Positions 50,481 through 61,085 are shown, counted from the stretch's first letter. The stretch: 64,000 bases of DNA from Bombilactobacillus thymidiniphilus (GCF_023380245.1 NZ_CP093365.1:558001-622000); one strand, 5' to 3'. Made by a program: numbers and translations. Notes: a model not told the origin generated them from the sequence alone.

Positions 50481-50801
50481 TTATTTAGCAGCTAATTGCT
50501 TATAAAGAGCAACAATTTCACCAGCTAAATCACGAAAAGTGATTGCATTCATGATATGATCTTGACCATGCACCATTAACAAACTGATCTCAGTATGCTT
50601 ACCATTTGCTTCATCAGATAATAAATCAGTTTGTGAGTTATGAGCTTCGCTCAAAGCTTTATCCGCCTCTTTTAGCTTAGCTTCTGCAGTCACAAAATCG
50701 CCTGTCTTGGCTGCTTGGATGGCTTCAAAGGCAGCACCTTTAGCATTGCCACCATTCATAATCAGACCCATAATTGTTTGCAAATTTTCATTTTCGTCCA
50801 T
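50481..50801 (-). CDS. PTS lactose/cellobiose-family IIA
   Basis: 106 residues, three-helix IIA of the Lac family with the phospho-His78 in ISLLMVHGQDHIMNA and the metal-site Asp81. Accepts phosphate from HPr and passes it to IIB. Last gene of the operon bgl-IIC-IIB-IIA, 12 bases after the IIB stop. Confidence 0.93.
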   Translation of the reverse strand: MDENENLQTIMGLIMNGGNAKGAAFEAIQAAKTGDFVTAEAKLKEADKALSEAHNSQTDLLSDEANGKHTEISLLMVHGQDHIMNAITFRDLAGEIVALYKQLAAK

Positions 50802-50813
50802 TGAATTAATTTC

Positions 50814-51125
50814 CTACCCATTGATTAATTTTAGCGCCGTTGTCAAAACTTTTGTGCCATTCATCATGCCATAATCTTGCATGTTGATGACTTCGACTGG
50901 AATATCAACCTTGTCTTTAAATTCATTCAACATGTAGCTGACCTGTGGTCCCAACATTAAAACGTCTGGCTTTTGTGTCTCCAATTGGTTATCAGCATCT
51001 GCTACCGCTGTCGCAAAAATTTCGGCTTCAATGCCTTGATCTTTAGCAGCCTGTTGCATTTTGCTAACTAATAAGCTAGTCGACATTCCTGCCGCACATA
51101 CTAACATAATTTTCTTTACACTCAT
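50814..51125 (-). CDS. PTS lactose/cellobiose-family IIB
   Basis: 103 residues with phospho-Cys10 in MLVCAAGMSTSLLVSKM, followed by VLMLGPQVSYML, as in CelA. Transfers phosphate to the beta-glucoside carried by IIC. Confidence 0.94.
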   Translation of the reverse strand: MSVKKIMLVCAAGMSTSLLVSKMQQAAKDQGIEAEIFATAVADADNQLETQKPDVLMLGPQVSYMLNEFKDKVDIPVEVINMQDYGMMNGTKVLTTALKLING

Positions 51126-51171
51126 ACTTATTTCTCCCTTAGTTATCTTTTATTAGTCTATTAAACCACTA

Positions 51172-52458
51172 CTAAGCAGTGATTTGTTGCTCTTCTTTAA
51201 CTTTTTGCCGATCCATATTTCTGAAGAAAACAAAGTAGATCAAAGTGTCTAAAATAATATTAAAAATCTGCAACACTGCACCTGAAATGTGCCCCGTCGC
51301 TAAATAACCGGATAAAATCGGTGGTGTTGTCCAAGGAACCATAACCCCCATAGTTTTTGCTACGAATCCCCATTTCATGGCAAAATACGTCGTCAACACA
51401 TTTGCCAATGGTGCCGCAATGAATGGCACAATTATTTTGTAATTCATGACAATTGGTAAACCAAAGATAATTGGTTCGTTGACATTAAAAATTGCCGGTC
51501 CAACCACTAACTGGCCTAAAGTTTTATATTCTTTACTTTTAGACATGAAAGCAATCATTAAAGCTAAACCTAAAGTAGCTCCTGAACCACCCATATGCAC
51601 AAAGTTATCAAAAAATTGTTGGGTAACAATGTTCGGCAGGGCATGTCCCGCTTTTAAGGCTGTCGCATTTTGCGCCATAGCAGCCAACCAAATAGGCTGC
51701 ATTACACCAGCAACAGTATTAGAACCATGAATACCAAAAATCCATAATACACAAACTAATAATTCAGCAATCAAAGCACCTGGCAATGTATTGCTTAGAT
51801 GGCTGAGTGGTTGTTGTAAGAAGAAGTTTATTACATTAGGAATACTCTTCATTGGCGTCGCTTCTACACCTAAGCGAATCAGCCAGACAACAAATAATGC
51901 AATCGCACCAGGAATTAGTGATGCAAAAGAATTGCTAACTGCTGGTGGTACACTTTCCGGCATTTTAATTGTCCAATTTTTGTGAACCACCCAAACATAT
52001 AAATCAGTGACAAACAAACCTACTAAGATAGCAATAAATAAACCGGAAGAATCCAATTGTTGCAAAGGAACCCATAATGCACCATTTTTATCTGTCTTTA
52101 ATGGAATAGTTAAGATGAAAGCACCTAATGCCACAATCGAAGTTGAAAACGGATCAACTTTATAACTGCGTGCTAAACTATAAGAAATACCGATTACCGC
52201 TATCAAGCCCATAATATGAAATGAAGCGTTGGAGATATATTGCACTACCGTCGCCCAATTAGGTCCAAAAACGTGTGCCATAAAGTGCAAGTAACTCTTA
52301 ATTGGAAACTGCGCAATAATCATAAAGATAGATCCGATAATAATCATCGGAATTGCACTAGCCATTCCATCACGCAACGCAATCATGTGCCGTTCAGCCG
52401 ATATTTTTTGTAGAAGTGGAATTAATTTTTTCTGTAAAAAACCGTCTTGCTTTGCCAT
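51172..52458 (-). CDS. celB: PTS lactose/cellobiose-family IIC
   Basis: 428 residues, about ten TM helices. RHMIALRDGMASAIPMIIIGSIFMI at the start, GIHGSNTVAGVMQPIW, GGSGATLGLA and FNVNEPIIFGLPIVMN are the CelB/ChbC signatures; the NEPI loop binds substrate. Imports cellobiose or another beta-glucoside. 11 bases after the phospho-beta-glucosidase gene. Confidence 0.93.
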   Translation of the reverse strand: MAKQDGFLQKKLIPLLQKISAERHMIALRDGMASAIPMIIIGSIFMIIAQFPIKSYLHFMAHVFGPNWATVVQYISNASFHIMGLIAVIGISYSLARSYKVDPFSTSIVALGAFILTIPLKTDKNGALWVPLQQLDSSGLFIAILVGLFVTDLYVWVVHKNWTIKMPESVPPAVSNSFASLIPGAIALFVVWLIRLGVEATPMKSIPNVINFFLQQPLSHLSNTLPGALIAELLVCVLWIFGIHGSNTVAGVMQPIWLAAMAQNATALKAGHALPNIVTQQFFDNFVHMGGSGATLGLALMIAFMSKSKEYKTLGQLVVGPAIFNVNEPIIFGLPIVMNYKIIVPFIAAPLANVLTTYFAMKWGFVAKTMGVMVPWTTPPILSGYLATGHISGAVLQIFNIILDTLIYFVFFRNMDRQKVKEEQQITA

Positions 52459-52469
52459 TAATTCATCCC

Positions 52470-53933
<1,464 letters not shown>

Positions 53934-53940
53934 TCAACAA

Positions 53941-53954
53941 AGATAACGTTTACA
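53941..53954 (-). promoter_or_regulatory. cre site of the bgl operon
   Basis: Minus strand TGTAAACGTTATCT matches 13 of 14 positions of TGNAANCGNTNNCA; starts about 7 bases downstream of the -10, a position where CcpA represses. Confidence 0.75.
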
Positions 53955-53960
53955 AGAAAC

Positions 53961-53989
53961 ATCATAGCATTTTGTTTATAAAAAACCAA
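53961..53989 (-). promoter_or_regulatory. Promoter of the bgl-cel operon
   Basis: Minus strand -35 TTGGTT (53989-53984), 17-bp spacer, -10 TATGAT (53966-53961). Confidence 0.65.
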
Positions 53990-54008
53990 TGCTTTTTTAG
54001 CTTCTTAA

Positions 54009-54020
54009 GAAACATGTTTC
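54009..54020. promoter_or_regulatory. Perfect palindrome, candidate RpiR operator
   Basis: GAAACATGTTTC, perfect 12-bp palindrome about 20 bp upstream of the bgl -35. Position suits an activator or repressor; the RpiR protein encoded at the operon's end is the obvious candidate. Inference. Confidence 0.4.
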
Positions 54021-54024
54021 ATTA

Positions 54025-54654
54025 TCATATACAATATTTTTCAATTGCTAGTAAATTCGGTAAAACTAAATCCGCGGCACTTTGATCGACCATGTAATTT
54101 TGCTTAAGTGCCCAAGTCGTCAAATTAGCTGCTTTAGCAGCTTGAATCCCGATGGCACTATCTTCAACAACGCGACATTGCTGACTAGGCAACTGCAATT
54201 TATTTATTGCTTGCCAATAAATATCTGGTGCGGGTTTATTATGCTTGATTTCTTCTCCACTCAAAACTACTTGAAAATAAGCAGTTAAATTACATTCTCT
54301 TAGCATACGCCGCACTTCTTTTAAGGAACTAGCAGATGCTAAAGCCACTGTAATATGTTGTTTTTGCAGCCAACACAAAACTGATTTAACATCTGGATTA
54401 AGCACCGTCGGATAAACTAATGGGTGATTCTGTTGATAAATTACGTATTCTTTTGCAAGTTGATTCCGTAATTTTTCATTTTCAGGCACTAACAATTGCC
54501 AAACACGCTGATTACTGGCTCCAACATAATCTTGAAAGTTTTGTGAACCAGCTATTTGCTGCTTACTACGCAAAAATTCCAATCGGCGCTGAAAATAAAA
54601 TTGCTCCGAATTAATTAATACTCCGTCCATATCAAAAATAATTGCTTTAATCAT
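54025..54654 (-). CDS. HAD-family phosphatase / beta-phosphoglucomutase-like
   Basis: ATG 54654 (MIKAIIFDMDGVLINSE) with AGGGAGAAG upstream; 209 residues. HAD motifs: Asp8/Asp10 (FDMDGVL), Ser in LASASSLKEV, Lys in HNKPAPDIYWQA, and VVEDSAIGIQAAKAA. The helical cap is of beta-PGM subfamily type. Probably a sugar-phosphate phosphatase or mutase. It follows the deglycase operon terminator and lies between two PTS operons, so it may serve either. Confidence 0.88.
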   Translation of the reverse strand: MIKAIIFDMDGVLINSEQFYFQRRLEFLRSKQQIAGSQNFQDYVGASNQRVWQLLVPENEKLRNQLAKEYVIYQQNHPLVYPTVLNPDVKSVLCWLQKQHITVALASASSLKEVRRMLRECNLTAYFQVVLSGEEIKHNKPAPDIYWQAINKLQLPSQQCRVVEDSAIGIQAAKAANLTTWALKQNYMVDQSAADLVLPNLLAIEKYCI

Positions 54655-54667
54655 TATTCTTCTCCCT

Positions 54668-54703
54668 AAATAAAAAACTGTACCCACCAAAATGTGGATA
54701 CAG
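54668..54703 (-). terminator. Terminator of the mannose-family PTS operon
   Basis: Minus-strand stem CTGTAtCCAC..GTGGgTACAG followed by T6; after the SIS gene. Confidence 0.75.
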
Positions 54704-54717
54704 CCTAAGCATTGGCT

Positions 54718-55695
54718 TTAATAATTTTCCAACTTCCACATATAACGACGTTTTGTAAGCGGATGTTGGCGTTTTTCAGACAGTTTAACCGCATAAATAC
54801 GCATAACACCAGTCAATAAGATTGGATTGAAGTAATCAATGACGTTTTTAGAAGCCACGGAAGCCAGATTATGATCTTTTGCATCAATTACCGTATTTTT
54901 AGTTTCAAATCTTTGCAAAAATTCTAATGCCCGTGCATCCAAATGACGTGTTTGACCATCATTCATAAATAACAAGTACGGTGCATCTTTCACAGCTAAT
55001 TCAAATGGTCCGTGGAAGAATTCACCTGAATTGATAGTCGGTGCGCTGATCCATTGCATTTCCATAAATAAAAAGGAAGCTGTTGAATAAGCGACTCCTG
55101 TAGTTGCTCCGCTACCTAATACATAAATTTTATCTTCGTTTTGATATCTATCAGCAAATTCTATAGCTGCTGGTTCAGACATGGCTGCTTCTTCATTAAT
55201 CAAGGCGAAAATGCCGTCAAAAGCATTTTGTGCTTCATCATAAAATTCATAGCTTTCAAATTGATTAACAATTTCTACGGCTAATTCCAAAGCCATTTTC
55301 ATTTTTTCAGTTTTATGGGCATAATCTTCTTCAAAACCATGAATCAAGCTATATTCAGCTTCTTTAACAATTGGTGAATTAGGATCATGTGATAATGTGA
55401 TAACGTGTGCTCCTAATTCACGCGCATATTTAGTTGCAGCAATAGATTCTGGTGTAGTTCCACCCAATGAAGCAGTAATCACAATTGTATCAGCACCAAT
55501 GTTCTTGGGTGCTGCATAATTGAATTCATTGGCTTGCTTAATAGCGGACAATAAATGCTTACTTTCTTGAGCCACAAAATAATATGCTGGATAAAGATCA
55601 GACATAGAAGCACCGCAACCGGTAAAAATCACCCGATTAATTTTGGGTTGCTTACGTTTAATATCTGCAATAATACTTTTTGGTGTCGTTGTCAT
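54718..55695 (-). CDS. FrlB-like SIS deglycase (Amadori product-6-phosphate)
   Basis: 325 residues with two SIS domains. FTGCGASMSDLYPAYYFVAQES, VITASLGGTTPESIAATKYARE, YVLGSGATTGVAYSTASFLFMEMQWI, NSGEFFHGPFEL and the C-terminal HPLTKRRYMWKLE follow B. subtilis FrlB (fructosamine-6-P deglycase) closely along the chain. Such enzymes split fructoselysine-6-P or glucoselysine-6-P into glucose-6-P and an amino acid. It is the last gene behind a mannose-type PTS and LevR-type activator, the same composition as the Salmonella gfr operon for Amadori compounds. Activity on another amino sugar is possible. Confidence 0.82.
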   Translation of the reverse strand: MTTTPKSIIADIKRKQPKINRVIFTGCGASMSDLYPAYYFVAQESKHLLSAIKQANEFNYAAPKNIGADTIVITASLGGTTPESIAATKYARELGAHVITLSHDPNSPIVKEAEYSLIHGFEEDYAHKTEKMKMALELAVEIVNQFESYEFYDEAQNAFDGIFALINEEAAMSEPAAIEFADRYQNEDKIYVLGSGATTGVAYSTASFLFMEMQWISAPTINSGEFFHGPFELAVKDAPYLLFMNDGQTRHLDARALEFLQRFETKNTVIDAKDHNLASVASKNVIDYFNPILLTGVMRIYAVKLSEKRQHPLTKRRYMWKLENY

Positions 55696-55714
55696 AATAA
55701 AATTCCTCCTAAAT

Positions 55715-56554
55715 TCATTTAAAAATTCCGAGTGGACTCAAAACAAGACCACTAACAATACAAATCACTAAAATCCAACCGGTTGTGACCTTTTTTTGGA
55801 GCAACCAATACATCACAAACGTAAAAGCCAGCGGTATCATTTGCGGAAAAATCGTATCTAATGTTTTCTGCAAACTGAACGCTTTGCCCATATGAATGGG
55901 CGTGGTGATGCCAATCATACTGGCAATCATCGAACCAATCACCATCAAACCGACAATCGTAACCAAGTACATTGCGCGATCCATAATGCCGGCTTTGGTC
56001 AACTTCGTTAAAAATTTATTACCCGCAGTATAACCTAATTTACCGCCATAATAAGTCACCAAGAAGGCTGGCACAAACGAGATCAAAACTGCCAAAATCG
56101 GACCCAAAATACTGCCTTTACGGGCAAAATTAACACCCAATCCAAAAGCCAACACTTTGATTGTCCCTTGGAAAAAAGAATCACCTACCCCAGACAATGG
56201 TCCCATCAATGAAGATTTCACAGCGTTTATAGAATTCGGATCAAAACTGGTCGGATTGCGCGCATATTCTTCTTCCATTGAAGATGCTACGCCGAGAACA
56301 AAGGAACTGGTTTGTGGCGTGCAATTATAAAATGCCAAATGACGACGATAAGCATCTTTTTTTGCTTCTAAGCTCGCTGGTGTACCGTCACCATAAATGC
56401 GATCAATCACCGGCGCAATACCATATAAGAAACCTAAATTCATTTGTCCTTCATAATTCCATGAAGCTTGAATTGCATAAGAACGCCAGAAAAATGACCA
56501 ATAACGCTTACGTGACTGTCGCTTATTTAAGGTCGGAACTGTCCATGTTTGCAT
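55715..56554 (-). CDS. PTS mannose-family IID
   Basis: 279 residues. Cytosolic start (RSYAIQASWNYEGQMNLGFLYGIAPVIDRIYG), then SLMGPLSGVGDSFFQGTIKVLAFGLGVNFA and C-terminal TM helices, the ManZ/IID pattern. With IIC forms the membrane channel. 16-base gap from IIC. Confidence 0.93.
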   Translation of the reverse strand: MQTWTVPTLNKRQSRKRYWSFFWRSYAIQASWNYEGQMNLGFLYGIAPVIDRIYGDGTPASLEAKKDAYRRHLAFYNCTPQTSSFVLGVASSMEEEYARNPTSFDPNSINAVKSSLMGPLSGVGDSFFQGTIKVLAFGLGVNFARKGSILGPILAVLISFVPAFLVTYYGGKLGYTAGNKFLTKLTKAGIMDRAMYLVTIVGLMVIGSMIASMIGITTPIHMGKAFSLQKTLDTIFPQMIPLAFTFVMYWLLQKKVTTGWILVICIVSGLVLSPLGIFK

Positions 56555-56570
56555 AATTTATTCAACCCCT

Positions 56571-57350
56571 TCACAATTCTTCTAAGTCATCATCATTTTG
56601 TTCAGTTGTTGTAGCAACATTCTTCTTAGGTAAAATTTCGTTTAATACTAAAACTAATAAGACTGCAAAAATAGCTACTGCAATGACTGATAAGTTACCG
56701 TAAGCTGTAATGAAAAAACCAATCAATAAATATACGACTGTTTTTTTGGTCAGCATTGTTTGCATTAACAAAGCAAAACCAAATGCTGGTAAAATTTTAC
56801 TTGCTAAAGTCAAAGCATTCGTCAACCAAGTAGGAATTGCTTTAACAACAACTTTCACTACACCGGTACCAAAATAAATCGATAGAAAAATCAAGATGAA
56901 ATACATTGAAACATTTAATAAAAGGCCCCATAAAATGTGCAAACGCCGTGCTTTAGCAAATTTGCCAGCATCAATGTCTGCTGCAGCCCACCGATTAAAA
57001 GTGGACATGAACATGCGCAATACAATGCCGATCATTTGTCCTAAAATCGCCACTGGCAAAGCGATAGTCAATGCAGTTTGGGCATTGGTGTGCGATAAAA
57101 TCGCAAAAGACGTGGCAATCACAGATCCCAAAACCAAATCTGGTGGAGCAGCGGCACCAATATTAGCCATACCCATGAAGACTAATTCTAAAGAAGCACC
57201 AACAATCAAGCCTTTTGTCAAATCACCCAAAACTAGACCAACAAAAGCTCCCATTACCAAAGGTTGTTCTAAATTAGTACGTCCTAAAAATCGTGAATCT
57301 AAATTACCTAATACCCCAACTAAACCTAGTAAGATGGCTTTAACAAGCAT
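56571..57350 (-). CDS. PTS mannose-family IIC
   Basis: 259 residues, 7-8 TM helices. LGLVGVLGNLDSRFLGRTNLEQPLVMGAFVGLVLGDLTKGLIVGASLELVFMGMANIGAAAPPD is the ManY/IIC substrate-pathway pattern. An acidic C-terminal tail (EQNDDDLEEL) extends into the cytosol. Same operon. Confidence 0.94.
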   Translation of the reverse strand: MLVKAILLGLVGVLGNLDSRFLGRTNLEQPLVMGAFVGLVLGDLTKGLIVGASLELVFMGMANIGAAAPPDLVLGSVIATSFAILSHTNAQTALTIALPVAILGQMIGIVLRMFMSTFNRWAAADIDAGKFAKARRLHILWGLLLNVSMYFILIFLSIYFGTGVVKVVVKAIPTWLTNALTLASKILPAFGFALLMQTMLTKKTVVYLLIGFFITAYGNLSVIAVAIFAVLLVLVLNEILPKKNVATTTEQNDDDLEEL

Positions 57351-57366
57351 TGATTCCCCCTCCTTT

Positions 57367-57837
57367 TTACAGCAAGGCTGTTAAACTTTCGCGATGTGAG
57401 GTTGGCACTTGTTGCATATATAAGTCAAGTCCTGCTTCTTTCAAAGCTCTACTCTGCTCAACTTCCGGTGCCGTTAAAAAGATAAAATTGCTAAATTTTT
57501 GAGTGTCTGGACGTTTGGGGATCCCACCATAGTTCACCGCTTTAACATCACTCAGCAAAGGTGTAATTGCTGCCGCCGTTGCAACATTGCCAAAAATAAC
57601 CATCGTATTTTCACTCACACCATTAATTTTTGTTATGCGCTCGCGGGCTTGCTCAATTGTAAAAACACTCAACTTAATATCCGCCGGTTTAGATAACTTC
57701 ATGGTCATTTTCTTCAAATCATCAGTTGCTGCTTCATCATCAATCACGATAATCCGTGCAATATTTTGTGATTTAGTCCACGAGAATAAAACTTGACCAT
57801 GCAGCAAACGATGATCAATGCGCACGAATTTAATCAT
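57367..57837 (-). CDS. PTS mannose-family IIB
   Basis: ATG 57837 with AAAGGAGG upstream; 156 residues. Phospho-His13 lies in VRIDHRLLHGQVLFSW; NYGGIPKRPDTQKF follows as in the fructose/sorbose/GFR-type IIB proteins. Overlaps the IIA stop by 8 bases. Confidence 0.94.
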   Translation of the reverse strand: MIKFVRIDHRLLHGQVLFSWTKSQNIARIIVIDDEAATDDLKKMTMKLSKPADIKLSVFTIEQARERITKINGVSENTMVIFGNVATAAAITPLLSDVKAVNYGGIPKRPDTQKFSNFIFLTAPEVEQSRALKEAGLDLYMQQVPTSHRESLTALL

Positions 57838-58237
57838 TGTTCTCACCTCCTTTTAGTTGCTGCAATTTATCATTGACCAAAATAATATTTTTTTGGCTAT
57901 CACAAACGATTGTTCGCAAATTATCCAAAGTCAATTGATCGGCTGCAGTTGCAATCGCCAAAACTAGCGGTAAATTCATACCAGTTATTAGCAATAATTG
58001 TGGTTGTTGTAAAACTAATTCCATCAATGAATTATTAACAGATCCTCCCCAAATATCGGTTACTAAAACTGCTGATTTTTGATCGACTAACTGTTCTTCA
58101 ATCGTCGCCATGAAATCGCTGTTTTCATCGCCATAAGCATCAATAGCTACAATTTGTGTTTGCTCACCAACAATCATTTCTAAGGTTTGCTTCATTCCTA
58201 GTGCCAATTCTCCATGACTAGCCAAAATTATTTTCAT
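57830..58237 (-). CDS. PTS mannose-family IIA
   Basis: ATG 58237 is preferred because AAAGGAG is 9 bases upstream; an ATG two codons earlier is too close. 135 residues with phospho-His8 in ILASHGELALGM and the VTDIWGGSVNNSLM segment. First gene of the operon, 24-40 bases from the sigma-54 start point. Confidence 0.93.
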   Translation of the reverse strand: MKIILASHGELALGMKQTLEMIVGEQTQIVAIDAYGDENSDFMATIEEQLVDQKSAVLVTDIWGGSVNNSLMELVLQQPQLLLITGMNLPLVLAIATAADQLTLDNLRTIVCDSQKNIILVNDKLQQLKGGENND

Positions 58238-58272
58238 CGCCATAAACTCCTTTACAACTACACTTATTTACA

Positions 58273-58289
58273 AGCAAAAAGCGTGCCAA
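58273..58289 (-). promoter_or_regulatory. Sigma-54 (-24/-12) promoter of the mannose-family PTS operon
   Basis: Minus strand TTGGCACG-CTTT-TTGCT, a perfect match to TGGCACG-N4-TTGCW, with GG and GC separated by 10 bases. It lies 36 bases before the IIA start and is part of the regulator's terminator hairpin. Confidence 0.88.
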
Positions 58290-58303
58290 TTTGTGGCACG
58301 CTC
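58276..58303 (-). terminator. Terminator of the LevR-type gene, embedding the sigma-54 promoter
   Basis: Minus-strand AGCGTGCCA / TTGGCACGCT stem with a CAAA-type loop and T5, directly after the regulator stop (58314). The right arm and T-run are also the -24/-12 elements. Confidence 0.8.
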
Positions 58304-58313
58304 CAAGAAAAAA

Positions 58314-61046
58314 TTAATTAGCAACGATAATATCATAAATATAACCATATTCTGCTAAAGGTATTTTGACACTATAGCAATCTTCAATGACACTAAAAGC
58401 TTTTTGAATATTTTTTAAAGTGATTTTTTGATTAGTGTCACTAATCTGGTGCATATCATAAGTTGTGATCGGTTCATTTCGCACAACACGCTCAATCAAG
58501 CAGCTGACATGAACATATAAAGACATTCGCGTCATGTTAGAAAGCTCTTGTTGACTAAGCTTGGTATAGCGCTCTAAAGCCAGATCAATATTTTGCATAA
58601 CAATATTAGCATCTAAAATAGTTAAAGAATTAATCACGCGCTCTAAAGTAAAATTACGAATTAAATGCTTATTAAATTCTGCCAATTGTGCTTTAGTTAA
58701 ATAATTTGCCAAAAGATTCTTTAAAGCAGCTGCATTAGTGCCTGAAATAATCGTCTCTAAAGGATAATATTTTACTTCTTTCACCTCAGGATCAATCGTC
58801 CCAATCACGAAAACAATATTATAAATTTGTTGCAAAAAAGCCAATTGCGATGAATCTTTCAAGTGACTATACTCAAAAGATTGCACTTCTAAATCGCTAT
58901 CTTCTGGCAAACTAGCCATTAAAAGCTGCCGAATTTTATTAGCAGTACCAATACCTGTTAAGCAGCAAGTAATAATCAAATTTTTCTTAATGGTTGGCGG
59001 ATAAATAACTTGCTTAGTCGTCACCACTTGCTGTGAGACTGCTTCCATAATATCTTGCAATGGCAATTGATTTTGAATACTTTGCGCGGTCACTAAAGCA
59101 GATTGCGTGGAAACATTGGTCATCACAGCAATCGGAAAAGTTAAATCAGGCTGCAAATATTTTTTGATGTCAGCTAAAGATCCCATATCTACCAAAGCAA
59201 TTAATCCAGTAACTTGCGTCAAAGAATGCGCATAGTTATCAACTTTTCTGCCAATCTCGGGCACTTGAATATCGATTGGCATATCCAAAGCATCCAACAA
59301 ATGCTCACCGGTCAACTCATTTGCCACATCAGCAATACTGCTTGCAGTGGAATACCCGTGTGCCAAAACGATACATCTTAATGTCTGACGAGGAATTTCT
59401 TGCATTTTATCGTGCAAATAGAAGTATAAAAACAATTGATCTGCCATTGAATTTTGAAGCTTCGTATTTTGCACAATCAAATTATGCATCTCAGTAACAA
59501 TTGCCCATAATTTTGGATCAGTTTGTTGAAAATGAGTCACTAATTTTTGGCAGATTTGTTGCTGCTTAGGTGATAATTCAACCATTGCTGTTTGGCGCCG
59601 ATAAAAGTAATATGACAACAACATCGCCATATTGCCATTCACCCGCAAATGATTTTGTAGCGCAATTTGTTTTAATTCACCTTGAAAAAAGTTTTTATAA
59701 AAGGATAGCGGTAAAGGACAAACTTGTGTCGCAGATTTAAACATCAAATCATCACATAAATGATTCAAAACGCCTAGACAATTACTCCAAAAATCTGCCG
59801 AATTATTAGTAGTTTGGTACACTTGTAGCCAGGAATTAATTGTTTTTTGAATAACATTATTAGCTGGCTGTTTGGCGCCAATTAACTGTTGCAAAGTCGC
59901 TTGTGGCGTAATAACCAGCTGTTTTGACCGGATATCGGGCAGCAATGTTACCGTCTGTAAAATATCACTAGGCAAATCAACCACATTGACCGCTAGCTGT
60001 GCCTTATCTTCCCCACGTTGTAAAGCATTTGCCACTGAAATAATCACCGCATTTTTGAGTTCGCCTACGTTATGAGAATAATTATTCGTTTTTAGTATTC
60101 GAACAACCGTTTGATCTACAGTGATTGTTTTTTTGATTTTTTGGGATTGCCGTAAATAAAATAACTTAACCAGACTGGCAATTTCCGAATCATTACGATC
60201 TTTTAACGGCGGTAACGTAATTTGAATAGGCACCCGGCGTAAAAAAGTATCCAAAAAATAACTATCTAAATTTTCAGTTGTAGCAAAAACCAAGCGTACT
60301 CGTACCTTCTGGCTATTTTTAGTTTCTCCTAATGGCGAGATCAATCCAGTGTCTAGATAGCGAAATAGTTTTTCTTGTCCTTTAGCGTTCAAACGATGGA
60401 TTTCATCTAAAAATAAGACGCCACCATCAGCTTCATCAAAAAGCCCGGTTTTATTTTGTGTAGCTCCAGTAAAAGCACCTTGGCGATAACCAAATAAATT
60501 ACTAGTCAAGAGTTCGGGATTATCCGCATATTCAGCACAATTCAATTGCAAAAAGCGCGCCGTATCGCTTAAATACCCTTGTTCAACACAATAATCATAA
60601 TAAGCTCGTGCCAAAAAACTTTTCCCCGAGCCAGTCGAACCAGTAATTAACATTGGTAGGCCGGTGTCTGGATAACCCGCCGCAGCTTTCAAACGCTCCA
60701 ACGGCACATATAAAGATCCTTGGCTACCAATAATATGATCCAAAACAGCATTATCTCGGGATGACGCCGTTTGCAAAATTGCTTGCAAGGCTTGCTGTGA
60801 AACATACTCTGCTTGCAAAGACACATGATAAGTATCTTCCAACACTTGCCGATCCCAAAAAATCACGGGACGTGAATTAACTTTTATGAGTTTTTGTTCG
60901 CGCCATAAAACATTCAAGTAATGACTGATTGTGTTTCGCTTAACTTTCATCTGACGGCCTAACGCCTGCGTATCTAGGACTTGATACTTTTTTTGCGCCG
61001 CAACAGTATTTTTTTTGACAGCCGCCGCAATCTGTTCTTTTAACAT
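58314..61046 (-). CDS. LevR-type sigma-54-dependent activator with PTS regulation domains
   Basis: 910 residues. N-terminal winged helix (about 1-65, VKRNTISHYLNVLWREQKL). AAA+ domain: Walker A GSTGSGKS 136-143, sigma-54 contact loop GAFTGA 190-195, Walker B GGVLFLDEIH 208-217, arginine finger FLRRVPI. Then a PRD-like region, an EIIA-Man-like domain (VLAHGYSTASSIADVA, likely phospho-His), an EIIB-Gat-like domain (LIITCCLTGIGTA) and a C-terminal PRD (YVHVSCLIERVVR). Phosphorylation by HPr or the cognate PTS subunits tunes activity. It must activate the -24/-12 promoter just downstream and needs RpoN, encoded elsewhere. Confidence 0.95.
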   Translation of the reverse strand: MLKEQIAAAVKKNTVAAQKKYQVLDTQALGRQMKVKRNTISHYLNVLWREQKLIKVNSRPVIFWDRQVLEDTYHVSLQAEYVSQQALQAILQTASSRDNAVLDHIIGSQGSLYVPLERLKAAAGYPDTGLPMLITGSTGSGKSFLARAYYDYCVEQGYLSDTARFLQLNCAEYADNPELLTSNLFGYRQGAFTGATQNKTGLFDEADGGVLFLDEIHRLNAKGQEKLFRYLDTGLISPLGETKNSQKVRVRLVFATTENLDSYFLDTFLRRVPIQITLPPLKDRNDSEIASLVKLFYLRQSQKIKKTITVDQTVVRILKTNNYSHNVGELKNAVIISVANALQRGEDKAQLAVNVVDLPSDILQTVTLLPDIRSKQLVITPQATLQQLIGAKQPANNVIQKTINSWLQVYQTTNNSADFWSNCLGVLNHLCDDLMFKSATQVCPLPLSFYKNFFQGELKQIALQNHLRVNGNMAMLLSYYFYRRQTAMVELSPKQQQICQKLVTHFQQTDPKLWAIVTEMHNLIVQNTKLQNSMADQLFLYFYLHDKMQEIPRQTLRCIVLAHGYSTASSIADVANELTGEHLLDALDMPIDIQVPEIGRKVDNYAHSLTQVTGLIALVDMGSLADIKKYLQPDLTFPIAVMTNVSTQSALVTAQSIQNQLPLQDIMEAVSQQVVTTKQVIYPPTIKKNLIITCCLTGIGTANKIRQLLMASLPEDSDLEVQSFEYSHLKDSSQLAFLQQIYNIVFVIGTIDPEVKEVKYYPLETIISGTNAAALKNLLANYLTKAQLAEFNKHLIRNFTLERVINSLTILDANIVMQNIDLALERYTKLSQQELSNMTRMSLYVHVSCLIERVVRNEPITTYDMHQISDTNQKITLKNIQKAFSVIEDCYSVKIPLAEYGYIYDIIVAN

Positions 61047-61085
61047 AACCGGCTACTCCTTTCACCCCAAATTGATTTTTAATTA

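Noticed and set aside
53970-54000. GCATT..AATGC hairpin with a plus-strand T-run upstream of the bgl operon
   Set aside because: No plus-strand gene ends here; the arms coincide with promoter elements of the bgl operon, so it is not called as a terminator.
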